Assembly: GCF_025210605.1 (NCBI RefSeq)
Contig: NZ_JAOARI010000028.1
Location: 1 to 64,000, forward strand
DNA: 64,000 bases
Direction of reading: 5' to 3'
DNA from: Halodesulfovibrio sp.
GTDB taxonomy: Bacteria > Desulfobacterota > Desulfovibrionia > Desulfovibrionales > Desulfovibrionaceae
Shown one piece after another: positions 17,456-25,330 of this stretch. A model generated the notes under the pieces. That model was given only the letters and a program-made list of their open reading frames with translations, was not told the origin of the DNA and did no database searches. Both the position numbers and the translations under genes were made by a program. The stretch's first letter is position 1. Each line of letters opens with the position of its first letter.

Positions 17456-17926
17456 ATGCACACTCGATATCTGATCGTCTACGGAATTGGTATTTTTTCT
17501 ATCATAGCAGATCAGTTCACTAAATGGCTTACCGTTCAGAATATTCCACTTTGGAGCGGCTTCCCTGTTATTCCTGATTTCTTTAACTTAGTGCATGTGC
17601 TCAACCGCGGTGCAGCATTTGGATTTTTGAACAGCACTGAAACAGGCTGGCAAATATGGCTGTTCAGCGGTGCTGCCGTTGCAGCTTGTATCGCTGTGCA
17701 CCTCATGACCCGTTCTGCCAAGCCGAATAACATTCTTTTTATTGCCCTTGGATTGATTCTTGGCGGTGCTGTTGGCAACCTTATTGATCGCATCAGAATA
17801 GGTGCGGTAATAGATTTTCTCGATTTTTATTATAAAAGTTACCATTGGCCAGCGTTTAACGTTGCAGACATATGCATATGCATAGGCGCAGGGCTAATGC
17901 TGTTTACCATTAAAGACATCTCGTAA
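17456..17926 (+). CDS. lspA: Lipoprotein signal peptidase (signal peptidase II)
   Basis: A 156-residue polytopic inner-membrane aspartyl protease. The ATG at 17456 follows GGAGG. Four hydrophobic segments are visible. Conserved motifs are LNRGAAFGFL at about 49-58, GGAVGNLIDR and then VIDF with D120, and FNVAD with D138; these aspartates are the expected catalytic pair. It removes signal peptides from prolipoproteins such as the CpoB-like protein encoded two genes downstream. It is 13 bases from the next gene, suggesting one transcript. Confidence 0.95.
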   Translation: MHTRYLIVYGIGIFSIIADQFTKWLTVQNIPLWSGFPVIPDFFNLVHVLNRGAAFGFLNSTETGWQIWLFSGAAVAACIAVHLMTRSAKPNNILFIALGLILGGAVGNLIDRIRIGAVIDFLDFYYKSYHWPAFNVADICICIGAGLMLFTIKDIS

Positions 17927-17939
17927 TGAGGGGGACTTT

Positions 17940-18212
17940 ATGACTGACTTGCTGCCAATACTTAATGTCTTTTCTTTGACGGAAATGCATCCAGCGATGT
18001 TAGCCCTTGCTCTCGCACTTCCCATTCTGCCTAATTTATGGTCTATTTGGCATTCATATAAACATGAATTTTCTACACCAATGGAAAAATACGGCTGGAT
18101 GCTCGCTGGTGTAATGCTGCCAGTCATAGGCGGAATTATCTATTTACTGTTCGGCTTCCGTCGCACTACCGGTCTCGCCTCATGGGCTAAACCACCTCAA
18201 CATAAAGGATAA
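17940..18212 (+). CDS. Small two-helix membrane protein, PLDc_N-like
   Basis: A 90-residue protein behind GAGGGGGAC. It has two membrane segments (about 18-36 and 52-72) and a basic tail. The spacing of helices, LWSIWHS between them and GFRRTTG after the second resembles the PLD nuclease N-terminal (PLDc_N) domain found in small membrane proteins and cardiolipin synthases. No catalytic domain is attached. Four bases separate it from the next gene. Function unknown. Confidence 0.65.
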   Translation: MTDLLPILNVFSLTEMHPAMLALALALPILPNLWSIWHSYKHEFSTPMEKYGWMLAGVMLPVIGGIIYLLFGFRRTTGLASWAKPPQHKG

Positions 18213-18215
18213 TCC

Positions 18216-19151
18216 ATGCGAATTGCTATTCGTGTAACAGTTCTATGTATTAGTACCGTTTTTCTTTTCGCCTGCGTTAAGCAGGAACAAGTAAACCTGC
18301 TTGAGCGAAAAATTTCTCAGCAGGATCAACAGATTCTTGAACTAAACAACTCTGTTGGATCTACTTCTCAGGCACTTGAAAATGTGCGCCCAGAGCAAGC
18401 TGATATCTTGTCCGAACTTAAAGGAATGAAAGTTGCTGTTGCAACACTCGAAGGACAAGTTGAAGATGTCCAGAACGAAACAGGTGACGTTGCTACGCTC
18501 CAGGCAAATGTTTCCGACATTACAAAACGCATTGCACAAATTGAAAGTGCATTACGTATGATGTCGTCCCAGCTGGGCATTGAAAATTCGCTGCCTGCTC
18601 CTACTGCGGCTGCCTCAACACCACAAGCAGTTTCTAATCAGCAGCAGGCATCTTCTGGTGCAATGCTTCCAAACCAGAACGGACAAGTTGTTTCAGGTGC
18701 TGCGCAAGCTGCAACCACACCTACAGCTCAGACTCCAGCACCGACACCTACTCCGGCTCCACAAAAATTAGCACCTGAAGATCTTGCGGATGCTTTATAC
18801 AAAAGTGCATTGCAAGCATTTAATGAGCGCCGATACGAAGACGCACAGCGTATGTGGAGTGAGTATGAAAAAACCTACCCGAAATCAAAATTAGCGGCTA
18901 ACGCCAAGTTCTGGCAAGGTGAAGCATATTTCCAAATGAAAAACTACCCTCGTGCGACATTAGCGTATGAGGAAGTTATTAAAAAGTATTCAAAAAGTAA
19001 TAAGTACCCGCAGGCTTTGTTAAAACAAGGTCTCAGTTTCCTTAAACAAGGCAAAACGAATGCCGGTAAGTTCCGCCTTACTCAGTTGGTTCAAAATTTC
19101 CCTAAATCAGTGGAAGCCAAACGAGCAAAACAGGAGCTTGCTAAAAAGTAA
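18216..19151 (+). CDS. CpoB/YbgF-like lipoprotein with tetratricopeptide repeats
   Basis: A 311-residue envelope protein. The N-terminal hydrophobic stretch ends in the lipobox LFAC (about residue 20-23), so it is a substrate for LspA. A coiled coil covers about 25-110, then a Pro/Ala/Thr-rich linker to about 185, then TPR-like repeats (ALQAFNERRYEDAQRMW; AYFQMKNYPRATLAYEEV; GLSFLKQGKTNAGKFRL). This order is that of CpoB/YbgF, which links peptidoglycan synthesis with the Tol-Pal system. CpoB is usually a soluble periplasmic protein, so the lipid anchor is a variation. No tol or pal genes are nearby. Confidence 0.8.
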   Translation: MRIAIRVTVLCISTVFLFACVKQEQVNLLERKISQQDQQILELNNSVGSTSQALENVRPEQADILSELKGMKVAVATLEGQVEDVQNETGDVATLQANVSDITKRIAQIESALRMMSSQLGIENSLPAPTAAASTPQAVSNQQQASSGAMLPNQNGQVVSGAAQAATTPTAQTPAPTPTPAPQKLAPEDLADALYKSALQAFNERRYEDAQRMWSEYEKTYPKSKLAANAKFWQGEAYFQMKNYPRATLAYEEVIKKYSKSNKYPQALLKQGLSFLKQGKTNAGKFRLTQLVQNFPKSVEAKRAKQELAKK

Positions 19152-19169
19152 GTGCAATTGGTTAACATC

Positions 19170-19601
19170 ATGACAAAAGAGTACCGTAAAAATGTCCATC
19201 TGACTTTTCCTCCGACCATTTCCGGTTCACCTGTTATCTGTGACCTTACTCGAATGTTCGATCTTTCTTTCAACATTCTAAAAGCACAGATTACCCCTCG
19301 CAAAGAAGGGCATATGACAGTTGAAATCATAGGGTCGAAAGAAAATTACCAGAAAGGAATCGAGTATCTGGAAAAAAACCGCATTGTTGTAACACCTGTG
19401 ACGCAGCGAATCTCACGCGATGAAGAATCCTGTATGCACTGTGGTATGTGTACGGCAATCTGTCCTAATGGTTCTCTTTTTGTTGATCGTGAAAAACGTC
19501 TTGTAGAGTTTGATATTGACCGCTGCACTGCTTGCGGTATGTGCGTACGGGTTTGCCCTGTTAACGCAATGCATGTTGATTCTGAAAATGGAATGATCTA
19601 A
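19170..19601 (+). CDS. NIL-domain ferredoxin, 2[4Fe-4S]
   Basis: A 143-residue cytoplasmic protein. Residues 1-75 resemble the NIL substrate-sensing domain also found in methionine transporters. Residues 88-129 form two [4Fe-4S] sites: C88, C91, C94, C98 and C119, C122, C125, C129. Such NIL-ferredoxins occur in anaerobes and have been linked to sulfur transfer in methionine or homocysteine synthesis. That role is inferred from the family. An in-frame GTG at 19152 abuts the previous stop codon; the ATG at 19170 was chosen because the NIL domain begins there, although neither has a good ribosome site. Confidence 0.85.
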   Translation: MTKEYRKNVHLTFPPTISGSPVICDLTRMFDLSFNILKAQITPRKEGHMTVEIIGSKENYQKGIEYLEKNRIVVTPVTQRISRDEESCMHCGMCTAICPNGSLFVDREKRLVEFDIDRCTACGMCVRVCPVNAMHVDSENGMI

Positions 19602-19615
19602 CACCGGAGCTAGCT

Positions 19616-20125
19616 ATGGAAAAACAGGAATTTGCATCCATCTCATTGTATCTCAAAGGGCGCATGCGCCTTCTCACTGACAAAGATGAACCGCCCCGTT
19701 TTTCCGGCTTTGGTCTCTCGGATTCTGCTTCTGATGTTGAGGAACTGACAAATTCGCATACACCGGAAGCCATGATTTCGTTCTTGCTGAATATGAACGC
19801 TAAGCTTGACGCTATTCTTTCTCACTTAAAACATGACCAGCTTGAGGTTGACTTTCCTGATCCAATAGAAATTCTCGAATTAAGTGGATCGGCACTTACC
19901 ATCAAGAATACCAGAAAGCTCACAACGGGAACACATGTTGAATTGCTCGTCTTTTTAAGCGACTTCCCGCTAAGTGTTGCCGGGGCATGCGGTCAGGTGG
20001 CTAATGTTGATGAAGAAACAGCGACTATCGAATTTAGCCGAATCAGCGCCGAGGACAGAGAAAAGATTGTTCACCACGTTTTTGTAGAAGAACGCAGACA
20101 GATACGGACACAACGGCTTGCTTAG
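19616..20125 (+). CDS. PilZ-like domain protein (degenerate)
   Basis: A 169-residue soluble protein with a GGAGC ribosome site, 14 bases after the ferredoxin. The N-terminal 80 residues include a helical stretch (EAMISFLLNMNAKLDAILSHL). The C-terminal half has the alternating strands of a PilZ barrel and the terminal pattern FSRISAEDREKIVHHVFVEERR common at the end of PilZ domains. The usual RxxxR and D/N-x-S-x-x-G c-di-GMP motifs are degenerate (ELSGSAL), so nucleotide binding is uncertain. Confidence 0.6.
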   Translation: MEKQEFASISLYLKGRMRLLTDKDEPPRFSGFGLSDSASDVEELTNSHTPEAMISFLLNMNAKLDAILSHLKHDQLEVDFPDPIEILELSGSALTIKNTRKLTTGTHVELLVFLSDFPLSVAGACGQVANVDEETATIEFSRISAEDREKIVHHVFVEERRQIRTQRLA

Positions 20126-20398
20126 CCACTGTATCGACAAAACCATACCGTTATTCCTACCATCCTAGCAGTAAAGCTCTCCTGTTGTATGCAGCAGGAG
20201 AGCTTTTTCGTCTTACCTGTAAACTATTGCATCACTAATTCATTACATTTATTCACAATTACACGATGCTACAGAAAAACCCCGCATAACCCGTTGCTTT
20301 TCACGTAATAATTATTCATAGTTACAACGTTTTCACAGATAAGTTATTGGTTCACACTCTTTTTCTCACCTCAACGACGCCTTAGGGGGACTTGTTAC
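20126..20398 (+). other. Intergenic region before cheZ
   Basis: It holds the terminator at 20173-20207 and an A/T-rich leader. I see no well-formed promoter or gene. Confidence 0.35.
20173..20207 (+). terminator. Terminator after the PilZ-like gene
   Basis: AAAGCTCTCCTG pairs with CAGGAGAGCTTT around TTGTATGCAG, followed by T's. Confidence 0.88.
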
Positions 20399-21124
20399 AT
20401 GACATGCGAAGACACTCATGTAATGGATGAAATCCTAGATCGAGTTTCTGACCAACTCGCTAGCAGCATTACCAACACCATTACCGCCAGTGTGGAAAAT
20501 ACCCTAAGTGAACACCTTACACAGGCATTGCTTGAAGGTGAATTCTACAAAAAACTCAGTATTGAAATGCACGAAGGTCTTCAGTCCATTTATTCTGAGA
20601 TTACTGCCGGTGATACTACTGCTCCTGATGCATCTGAAGAAAAAAAAGCAACACAACTTTTCGGTGAAGCATCAGAACAGCTTGATGCTGTATACTCAAC
20701 ACTCGAAAGTGCAACTGACGACATCATGACAATCGTCGAACAGCAAATCCAAATGCGCGAGCTTGCGCTTGCCCACCTTCAAAATGCGCGCCGTGCACAG
20801 CCAGACAATAAAGACTTAGCCGCACTGGCCTCCCTTGAAGATAAACTCAGCCAGAATATGAACGGGATTATGACAGCACTAAGCTTTCAAGACCTTGCTG
20901 GACAACGTATTCTCCGCATTGTTGGCGCGCTGCAAAACCTTAAATCCACAGTATCTCACTTATACTCCACCAGTGACTTTATTGCAGTGAAGAAAGCTGA
21001 GAAGAAATCTCAAGCAAAGCAGGCTGATGTTACTAAACCAGTAACTAATTCCGAATTAAAAGGTCCAAGTGACACTGCAAGTCAGTCTGATGTCGACAAC
21101 CTGCTTGCGTCTCTCGGGCTTTAG
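20399..21124 (+). CDS. cheZ: Chemotaxis protein CheZ (CheY-P phosphatase)
   Basis: A 241-residue helical protein starting at 20399 behind AGGGGGA. The catalytic motif SFQDLAGQR places D165 and Q169 in the positions equivalent to D143 and Q147 of E. coli CheZ. The C-terminus, QSDVDNLLASLGL, is the amphipathic CheY-binding tail. It is joined to the catalytic bundle by a Lys/Ala/Thr-rich linker (about 195-225). It dephosphorylates CheY at the chemoreceptor array or motor. It is not next to other che genes; cheW lies at 53371 and a receptor at the right edge. Confidence 0.92.
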   Translation: MTCEDTHVMDEILDRVSDQLASSITNTITASVENTLSEHLTQALLEGEFYKKLSIEMHEGLQSIYSEITAGDTTAPDASEEKKATQLFGEASEQLDAVYSTLESATDDIMTIVEQQIQMRELALAHLQNARRAQPDNKDLAALASLEDKLSQNMNGIMTALSFQDLAGQRILRIVGALQNLKSTVSHLYSTSDFIAVKKAEKKSQAKQADVTKPVTNSELKGPSDTASQSDVDNLLASLGL

Positions 21125-21265
21125 AACTTACAGGATTAAGATTACTTTTCGTCATAGTTGCTGTATATTGCACCACAGTTACTACAAATTTCATAAATGT
21201 TGGTCGCAAAATTCTAAAAAATATTCTGAGAAGGAAACGAATCGTAACTTTTTTATGATTTGCAA

Positions 21266-21294
21266 TTGACAGAGAGTTACCAAGGTGTTAGCTA
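21266..21294 (+). promoter_or_regulatory. Promoter of the CAT tRNA gene
   Basis: TTGACA at 21266-21271, 17 bases, TAGCTA at 21289-21294. It lies 20 bases before the tRNA. Confidence 0.7.
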
Positions 21295-21313
21295 CTCCTC
21301 CTCAGCACAAAGA

Positions 21314-21389
21314 GGGCCTATAGCTCAGTTGGCAGAGCCTCCGGCTCATAACCGGCAGGTCGCAGGTTCAAATCCTGCTAGGCCCACCA
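21314..21389 (+). tRNA. tRNA-Met (CAT anticodon), elongator type
   Basis: A 76-base cloverleaf. The acceptor stem GGGCCTA/TAGGCCC is perfect, the D stem is GCTC/GAGC, the anticodon loop CTCATAA reads CAT, the T arm is GCAGG/CCTGC with TTCAAAT, and CCA is encoded. The outermost pair of the anticodon stem (T-C) is mismatched. A paired first position argues against the initiator. The same anticodon serves tRNA-Ile2 after lysidine formation by TilS, so the isotype cannot be fixed by eye. Confidence 0.9.
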
Positions 21390-21397
21390 GAGAATAT

Positions 21398-21431
21398 AAG
21401 GATTTGCGGAAAATTCCGTAAATCCTTTTTT
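21398..21431 (+). terminator. Terminator of the tRNA gene
   Basis: AAGGATTTGCGGA pairs with TCCGTAAATCCTT (one G-T) around AAAT, then T's. Confidence 0.9.
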
Positions 21432-21763
21432 CGTTTCTGCTACCCTATTGCACCCAACCACCTGCCACAATGCGCAAGTACATTTGCTACCTCTTAATAA
21501 CTGACCGACTTAATGCCATACCATACGGAAGTCACCAAACATTGCACTCCGTACTACATAACAATAGTTCTTTAGTATTAGCACGGTACAACCGATATAC
21601 ATGTTCATGCTGCAACCAAAAGGCAAAAGGGTATCGCTTGATTATTACGTTATGAATCAGCTCAAACCCGCAGCCACCTTGACTTAGAGCACTTACTAAC
21701 GTAGTACTCTCATTAAATATCGACACGCAATTAATAGACTTCGTAATTTAAGGGGCATAATTA
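21432..21763 (+). other. Intergenic region before the first Rrf2 gene
   Basis: No gene, clear promoter or repeat was recognised in these 332 bases. Confidence 0.35.
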
Positions 21764-22189
21764 ATGAAGCTTTCTGCGCGTACTCGCTATGCTGTCCGAA
21801 TTCTTGTAAAATTGGGACGGCATGGTACTGACTCTCCTTTGAAAACCACTTCCTTATCAGAATCTTCCGGAGTATCTGTACAATTTATAGAGCAAATTTT
21901 ACGTCCCCTGAAAAAAGCGGGACTGATTACAAGCATGCGCGGCGCAGCTGGCGGTCACATGCTTGCCCAAAAGCCCGACTCGATTTCAGTTGGGGACGTA
22001 ATCCGGATAATGGAAGGAAATGTTGGTCTTACAGCTTGTTGTGATAAAAAACTTGCTGATGACTGTCCACGCAAAGAGTTCTGCACAACTCGTAGTGTAT
22101 GGATAAAAGCATCACAGGTTTTAGAAAATGAGCTTAACTCAATATCTCTTCAAGATATTATTGATGGCAACGTCCATCCAATCGAATAA
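21764..22189 (+). CDS. Rrf2 family regulator with cysteine cluster
   Basis: A 141-residue IscR/NsrR-type protein. The winged helix-turn-helix covers about 1-65 (TRYAVRILVKL; SVQFIEQILRPLKKAGLI; RGAAGGHMLA). C92, C93, C101 and C107 in TACCDKKLADDCPRKEFC could ligate an Fe-S cluster, as in redox- or NO-sensing members. The ATG is preceded by AAGGGGC. Its target is unknown. Its place upstream of a second Rrf2 gene and an SQR-like oxidoreductase suggests local control of sulfur or redox functions. Confidence 0.9.
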   Translation: MKLSARTRYAVRILVKLGRHGTDSPLKTTSLSESSGVSVQFIEQILRPLKKAGLITSMRGAAGGHMLAQKPDSISVGDVIRIMEGNVGLTACCDKKLADDCPRKEFCTTRSVWIKASQVLENELNSISLQDIIDGNVHPIE

Positions 22190-22245
22190 TTTTTGATACT
22201 TCTTTCTACATATATTTTACTCAAACAAAATACGTAGATAGCCAT

Positions 22246-22293
22246 CAAATAACAATGCCTCACTATTTTTATATAGTGAGGCATTGTTATTTG
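22246..22293. terminator. Very long perfect hairpin after the first Rrf2 gene
   Basis: Twenty-one uninterrupted pairs (CAAATAACAATGCCTCACTA... with its complement) around TTTTAT. The 3' side ends GTTATTTGG, without a true T-run. It is probably a terminator or RNA-end structure. Confidence 0.65.
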
Positions 22294-22420
22294 GCTCTGG
22301 CCATTCAAAAAATCAAAATACCGCTAACCCCCTCTCACAACACACTAAAAACACGCCAACCCCAACTATTTATATACATAACCACCTATAATCTACGCAG
22401 ATATTTTTAAAAAATCCTTG

Positions 22421-22449
22421 TTGACACCGTTTTCTGATTCGGCTATTTC
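22421..22449 (+). promoter_or_regulatory. Promoter of the second Rrf2 gene
   Basis: TTGACA at 22421-22426, 17 bases, TATTTC at 22444-22449. The palindrome follows ten bases later, over the expected start site. Confidence 0.65.
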
Positions 22450-22458
22450 CGACCTATC

Positions 22459-22485
22459 TAATCCGGATTAAATTAATCTGGATTA
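22459..22485. promoter_or_regulatory. Palindromic operator, likely for an Rrf2 regulator
   Basis: The arms TAATCCGGATTAA and TTAATCTGGATTA surround one central A; 12 of 13 pairs match. A site over the transcription start would block the promoter, which fits autorepression by the encoded Rrf2 protein. The assignment is inferred from position. Confidence 0.65.
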
Positions 22486-22535
22486 CTGGAGTAGGAATTA
22501 ACAAATTGAACGACACACCAACCGAGGAGCTTGTC

Positions 22536-22946
22536 ATGCGTATCTCTACAACTGCACACAATGCATCACTATTGCTTGCTCATCTTGCTCTTCAGGATGG
22601 CAACAAACCAGTACCGGCAGCAACGCTGTCTGACAAAACAGGTATTTCCGTAAAGTTCATTGAAAAAATTATTCGTTCGCTCAAATCTGCCGGAATGGTA
22701 CGAAGCGTTCGCGGAGTCGCAGGAGGACACATCCTTTGCAGACGTCCGGAAGACGTAACACTCGCACAGGTATTACGAGTAATTGAAGGTGGAGTAATTG
22801 CCCCTACTCCACAAGCCGATGATGACTTTATGCAAGCACCGGTTGTCGGGTCCTGGGACAGTGTCGCTCAGGCACTAGAAGAAACTCTTGAAAAGATCAC
22901 CCTTGCAGATCTTATGCAAAAAGAGGCTTCAATCTACAGCCAATAG
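22536..22946 (+). CDS. Rrf2 family regulator lacking the cysteine cluster
   Basis: A 136-residue protein. The ATG at 22536 has GAGGAG six bases upstream; a TTG at 22506 is rejected. The HTH region (HNASLLLAHLAL; SVKFIEKIIRSLKSAGMV; RGVAGGHIL) is clearly Rrf2. The region that holds Fe-S cysteines in the neighbour is replaced by IAPTPQADDDFMQAPVV with no Cys, so it likely senses something else, perhaps through C62 in the HTH-wing, or acts without a cluster. Its promoter carries the palindrome at 22459. Confidence 0.88.
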   Translation: MRISTTAHNASLLLAHLALQDGNKPVPAATLSDKTGISVKFIEKIIRSLKSAGMVRSVRGVAGGHILCRRPEDVTLAQVLRVIEGGVIAPTPQADDDFMQAPVVGSWDSVAQALEETLEKITLADLMQKEASIYSQ

Positions 22947-23011
22947 ATTTGTTCGGTACACACAGGGACACGAGATATGCACACTCTCCCCTTTGTTACC
23001 TGCTCATATAA

Positions 23012-23078
23012 ATATACTCAGGAAAAGCCGCGTGTTGCCGCATGGACAGCTTCTTCCTGAGTATATGTTGCTTTTTTA
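23012..23078 (+). terminator. Large hairpin between the Rrf2 and SQR-like genes
   Basis: ATATACTCAGGAA (23012-23024) pairs perfectly with TTCCTGAGTATAT (23054-23066). An inner AAGC/GCTT encloses a G/C-rich 20-base tip. A run of T follows at 23072. The size suggests a terminator, or an attenuator for the downstream operon. Confidence 0.6.
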
Positions 23079-23167
23079 ATCGTCGTAAAATGACGTAACC
23101 GCTTACCGCAAGGCTAGTTACCTAGCACGTAGGCACTACTTCACTGATATGTAAGAGGAGATCAGGC

Positions 23168-24406
23168 ATGAAGAAACTACTTATTCTCGGTTCAGGTTGT
23201 GGCGGCACAATGATTGCCGCAAAAATGCGCAAGCTGCTTGCCGAGAAAGAATGGGATATCACAATCATCGATCGTGATCCGATGCACCACTACCAGCCGG
23301 GCTGGTTGTTTGTGCCTTTCGGTATCTACACTCCGGGTGATTGTGTGAAGCCGAAGGCTGAATTTATCCCAAAAGGTGTTAACTTCGTACTGGATACCAT
23401 TACCAATATTGATCCTAAGAACAAAGTTGTTTCCACAAAAGAAGGCAAGTACGATTACGACTGGATTGTAATCGGCACTGGCTGTCGTGTTGTGCCGGAA
23501 GAAGTAGAAGGCATGATGGACGACTGGCGTGGCGACATCCACGATTTCTATACACCTGATGGTGCTGCGGCTCTCATGCCTAAAATGCATGAATTTACTA
23601 AGGGTAAACTTATCCTTAACATTGCCGAAACACCGTACAAGTGTCCTGTAGCTCCACTCGAATTTCTCTACATGGCAGACGATTTCTTTAAAAAGCGCGG
23701 CGTACGCCAAAACATCGAAATCGAACTCGTCACCCCTCTCACAGGCGCATTCACCAAATCTGTTGCAAACAAAATCCTTGGTGGGCTCTGTAAAGAAAAA
23801 GGCATTAACATTGTGCCAAACTTTGTGCTCGATAGCGTAGACACAAAGAATAAAGCTCTTGTTGATGTGATGGGTGAAGAAATTAACTACGATCTGCTCG
23901 TATCAATTCCACCTAACTTTGGTCAGCAAGTACTCGAAGATTCCGGCATTGGTGATGCAATGTGCTTTGTCCCTACGGACAACCACACTCTCAAAGCTGA
24001 AGAGCATGAGAACATGTACGTTATTGGCGACGCTACAAACGTACCTACATCCAAAGCTGGTTCCGTTGCTCACTTCGAGTGTGACATCATCTGCGAAAAC
24101 CTCTTTGCAGAAATCAACGGTGATGCTCCGCATCATAAGTTTGACGGACACTCCAACTGCTTTATTGTTACCAGCCTTGAAAAAGCTTCTCTTATCGACT
24201 TTAACTACGATACTGAGCCGCTTCCGGGTAAATTCCCGCTTCCAGGCATTGGTCCTTTCGACCTTCTCGGTGACACACGCATGAACTACTACGGCAAGCA
24301 GATGTTCCGCTGGGTTTACTACAACCTCATGCTGAAAGGTCATGAGCTTCCGTTTGAGCCAAACATGTACATGGCTGGCAAAATCGACGTTCGTAAAAAC
24401 AAATAG
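23168..24406 (+). CDS. Sulfide:quinone oxidoreductase-like flavoprotein
   Basis: A 412-residue FAD enzyme of the SQR family. GSGCGG (8-13) is the N-terminal dinucleotide site and VIGDAT (285-290) the second FAD contact. C159 in YKCPVAPLEF and C331 in SNCFIV sit where the two redox cysteines of SQR lie. There is no signal peptide; SQRs attach to the cytoplasmic or periplasmic membrane face through C-terminal amphipathic helices. It would oxidise sulfide or a related sulfur species with transfer to quinone. In a sulfate reducer the direction and true substrate are uncertain. RBS AGAGGAG. It is 12 bases from a DUF1641 gene. Confidence 0.82.
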   Translation: MKKLLILGSGCGGTMIAAKMRKLLAEKEWDITIIDRDPMHHYQPGWLFVPFGIYTPGDCVKPKAEFIPKGVNFVLDTITNIDPKNKVVSTKEGKYDYDWIVIGTGCRVVPEEVEGMMDDWRGDIHDFYTPDGAAALMPKMHEFTKGKLILNIAETPYKCPVAPLEFLYMADDFFKKRGVRQNIEIELVTPLTGAFTKSVANKILGGLCKEKGINIVPNFVLDSVDTKNKALVDVMGEEINYDLLVSIPPNFGQQVLEDSGIGDAMCFVPTDNHTLKAEEHENMYVIGDATNVPTSKAGSVAHFECDIICENLFAEINGDAPHHKFDGHSNCFIVTSLEKASLIDFNYDTEPLPGKFPLPGIGPFDLLGDTRMNYYGKQMFRWVYYNLMLKGHELPFEPNMYMAGKIDVRKNK

Positions 24407-24418
24407 CGGAGCCTGACA

Positions 24419-25024
24419 ATGACCAACGAAGAACTCATTTTAGCCCGCCTTGAAGCCATGGAAGAAAAAATCAGCATGATGCATAGTCGCGCTGAAACCA
24501 TGGCTGAACTCGGAGCTACCCTTACTCCGATAATGCGGGACTCTCTTCACAACGTAATGCTTGGAGAGCTTGACACTCTACAACATCGCTGTGAACTTGA
24601 TGACTTGTCCGCTTTGTTGAAACGCTTTGTTATGAGCGTACGCAACATTACATGGGCACTCGAACGCCTTGATGACCTTGTCGACATCTGGGCACTTACA
24701 GAACCTATGATTAAGCCGACGTTCCTTGCTGCTATCGACAAATTCCAAGAACTCGATGAAAAAGGTGTGTTCAAATCAATTAGCGCACTTGGCGAATCAA
24801 TGGGCAAAATTACCGATAAATACTCTCCAGAAGAAATCGGACGTATGGGTGATGGCTTGGTAGTCCTTGCTGGTCTTCTTGAGAAGATGGGCGATGCAGA
24901 CCTTGACAACGCACAGCCTGTAAGTCCTCTTGGAATGGTTGGCAAACTCCATTCTCAAGAATCCAAGCAAGCGCTTGGTCTTATCATGGAACTTCTTGCT
25001 GCTCTTGGAAAAGAGAAAGCATAA
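24419..25024 (+). CDS. DUF1641 domain protein
   Basis: A 201-residue helical protein. The region from about 65 to 140 (RFVMSVRNITWALERLDDL to GESMGKITDKYSPEEIGRMG) is typical of DUF1641, which is often found beside SQR-like flavoproteins or formate dehydrogenase genes. It has a Met-rich N-terminal helix, and no signal or cofactor motif. It is probably co-transcribed with the SQR-like gene and may help it bind the membrane or assemble. That role is inferred. Confidence 0.82.
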   Translation: MTNEELILARLEAMEEKISMMHSRAETMAELGATLTPIMRDSLHNVMLGELDTLQHRCELDDLSALLKRFVMSVRNITWALERLDDLVDIWALTEPMIKPTFLAAIDKFQELDEKGVFKSISALGESMGKITDKYSPEEIGRMGDGLVVLAGLLEKMGDADLDNAQPVSPLGMVGKLHSQESKQALGLIMELLAALGKEKA

Positions 25025-25046
25025 AAATATACAAAATCCTAATGCG

Positions 25047-25078
25047 AAAGCCCTCTACATGGTGTAGAGGGCTTTTTA
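25047..25078 (+). terminator. Terminator after the DUF1641 gene
   Basis: AAAGCCCTCTACA pairs perfectly with TGTAGAGGGCTTT around TGG, then T's. Confidence 0.92.
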
Positions 25079-25305
25079 TTTATAATAAAAACAAGCCATT
25101 AAGCACACTCCGCACTGTTATATTTTCCCTGTTTTTAAATTCCTACAAAAATAGTAGGAAAAAGGTTGAACCAACGTCTCTGATATTGTACCATTTCTTC
25201 CAACAGTATGCTTATAATGAATCAAGCAAACTGGCAGCTACCTTTTCTGAATGTGTTTGAAAACATCAAGCAACAGCTGCTCGGTGTTATATATTTTTTA
25301 CCTGC

Positions 25306-25330
25306 AAATCATACTTTATTAGTATGATTT
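25306..25330. promoter_or_regulatory. Inverted repeat upstream of the small protein gene
   Basis: Ten-base arms AAATCATACT and AGTATGATTT surround TTATT. It lies about 115 bases before the start codon at 25445. It could be an operator; no regulator is assigned. Confidence 0.4.

Larger units (their letters stand above)
22190..22535 (+). other. Intergenic region between the two Rrf2 genes
   Basis: Its 346 bases hold a 21-pair hairpin (22246-22293), a promoter (22421-22449) and a near-perfect palindrome (22459-22485), all listed separately. Confidence 0.6.

Noticed and set aside
21314-21389. Initiator tRNA-fMet
   Set aside because: The first acceptor pair G-C is intact, and the anticodon stem lacks the three G-C pairs typical of initiators.
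22246-22293. CRISPR or phage attachment site at the long hairpin
   Set aside because: A single inverted repeat with no repeated spacers and no integrase nearby.
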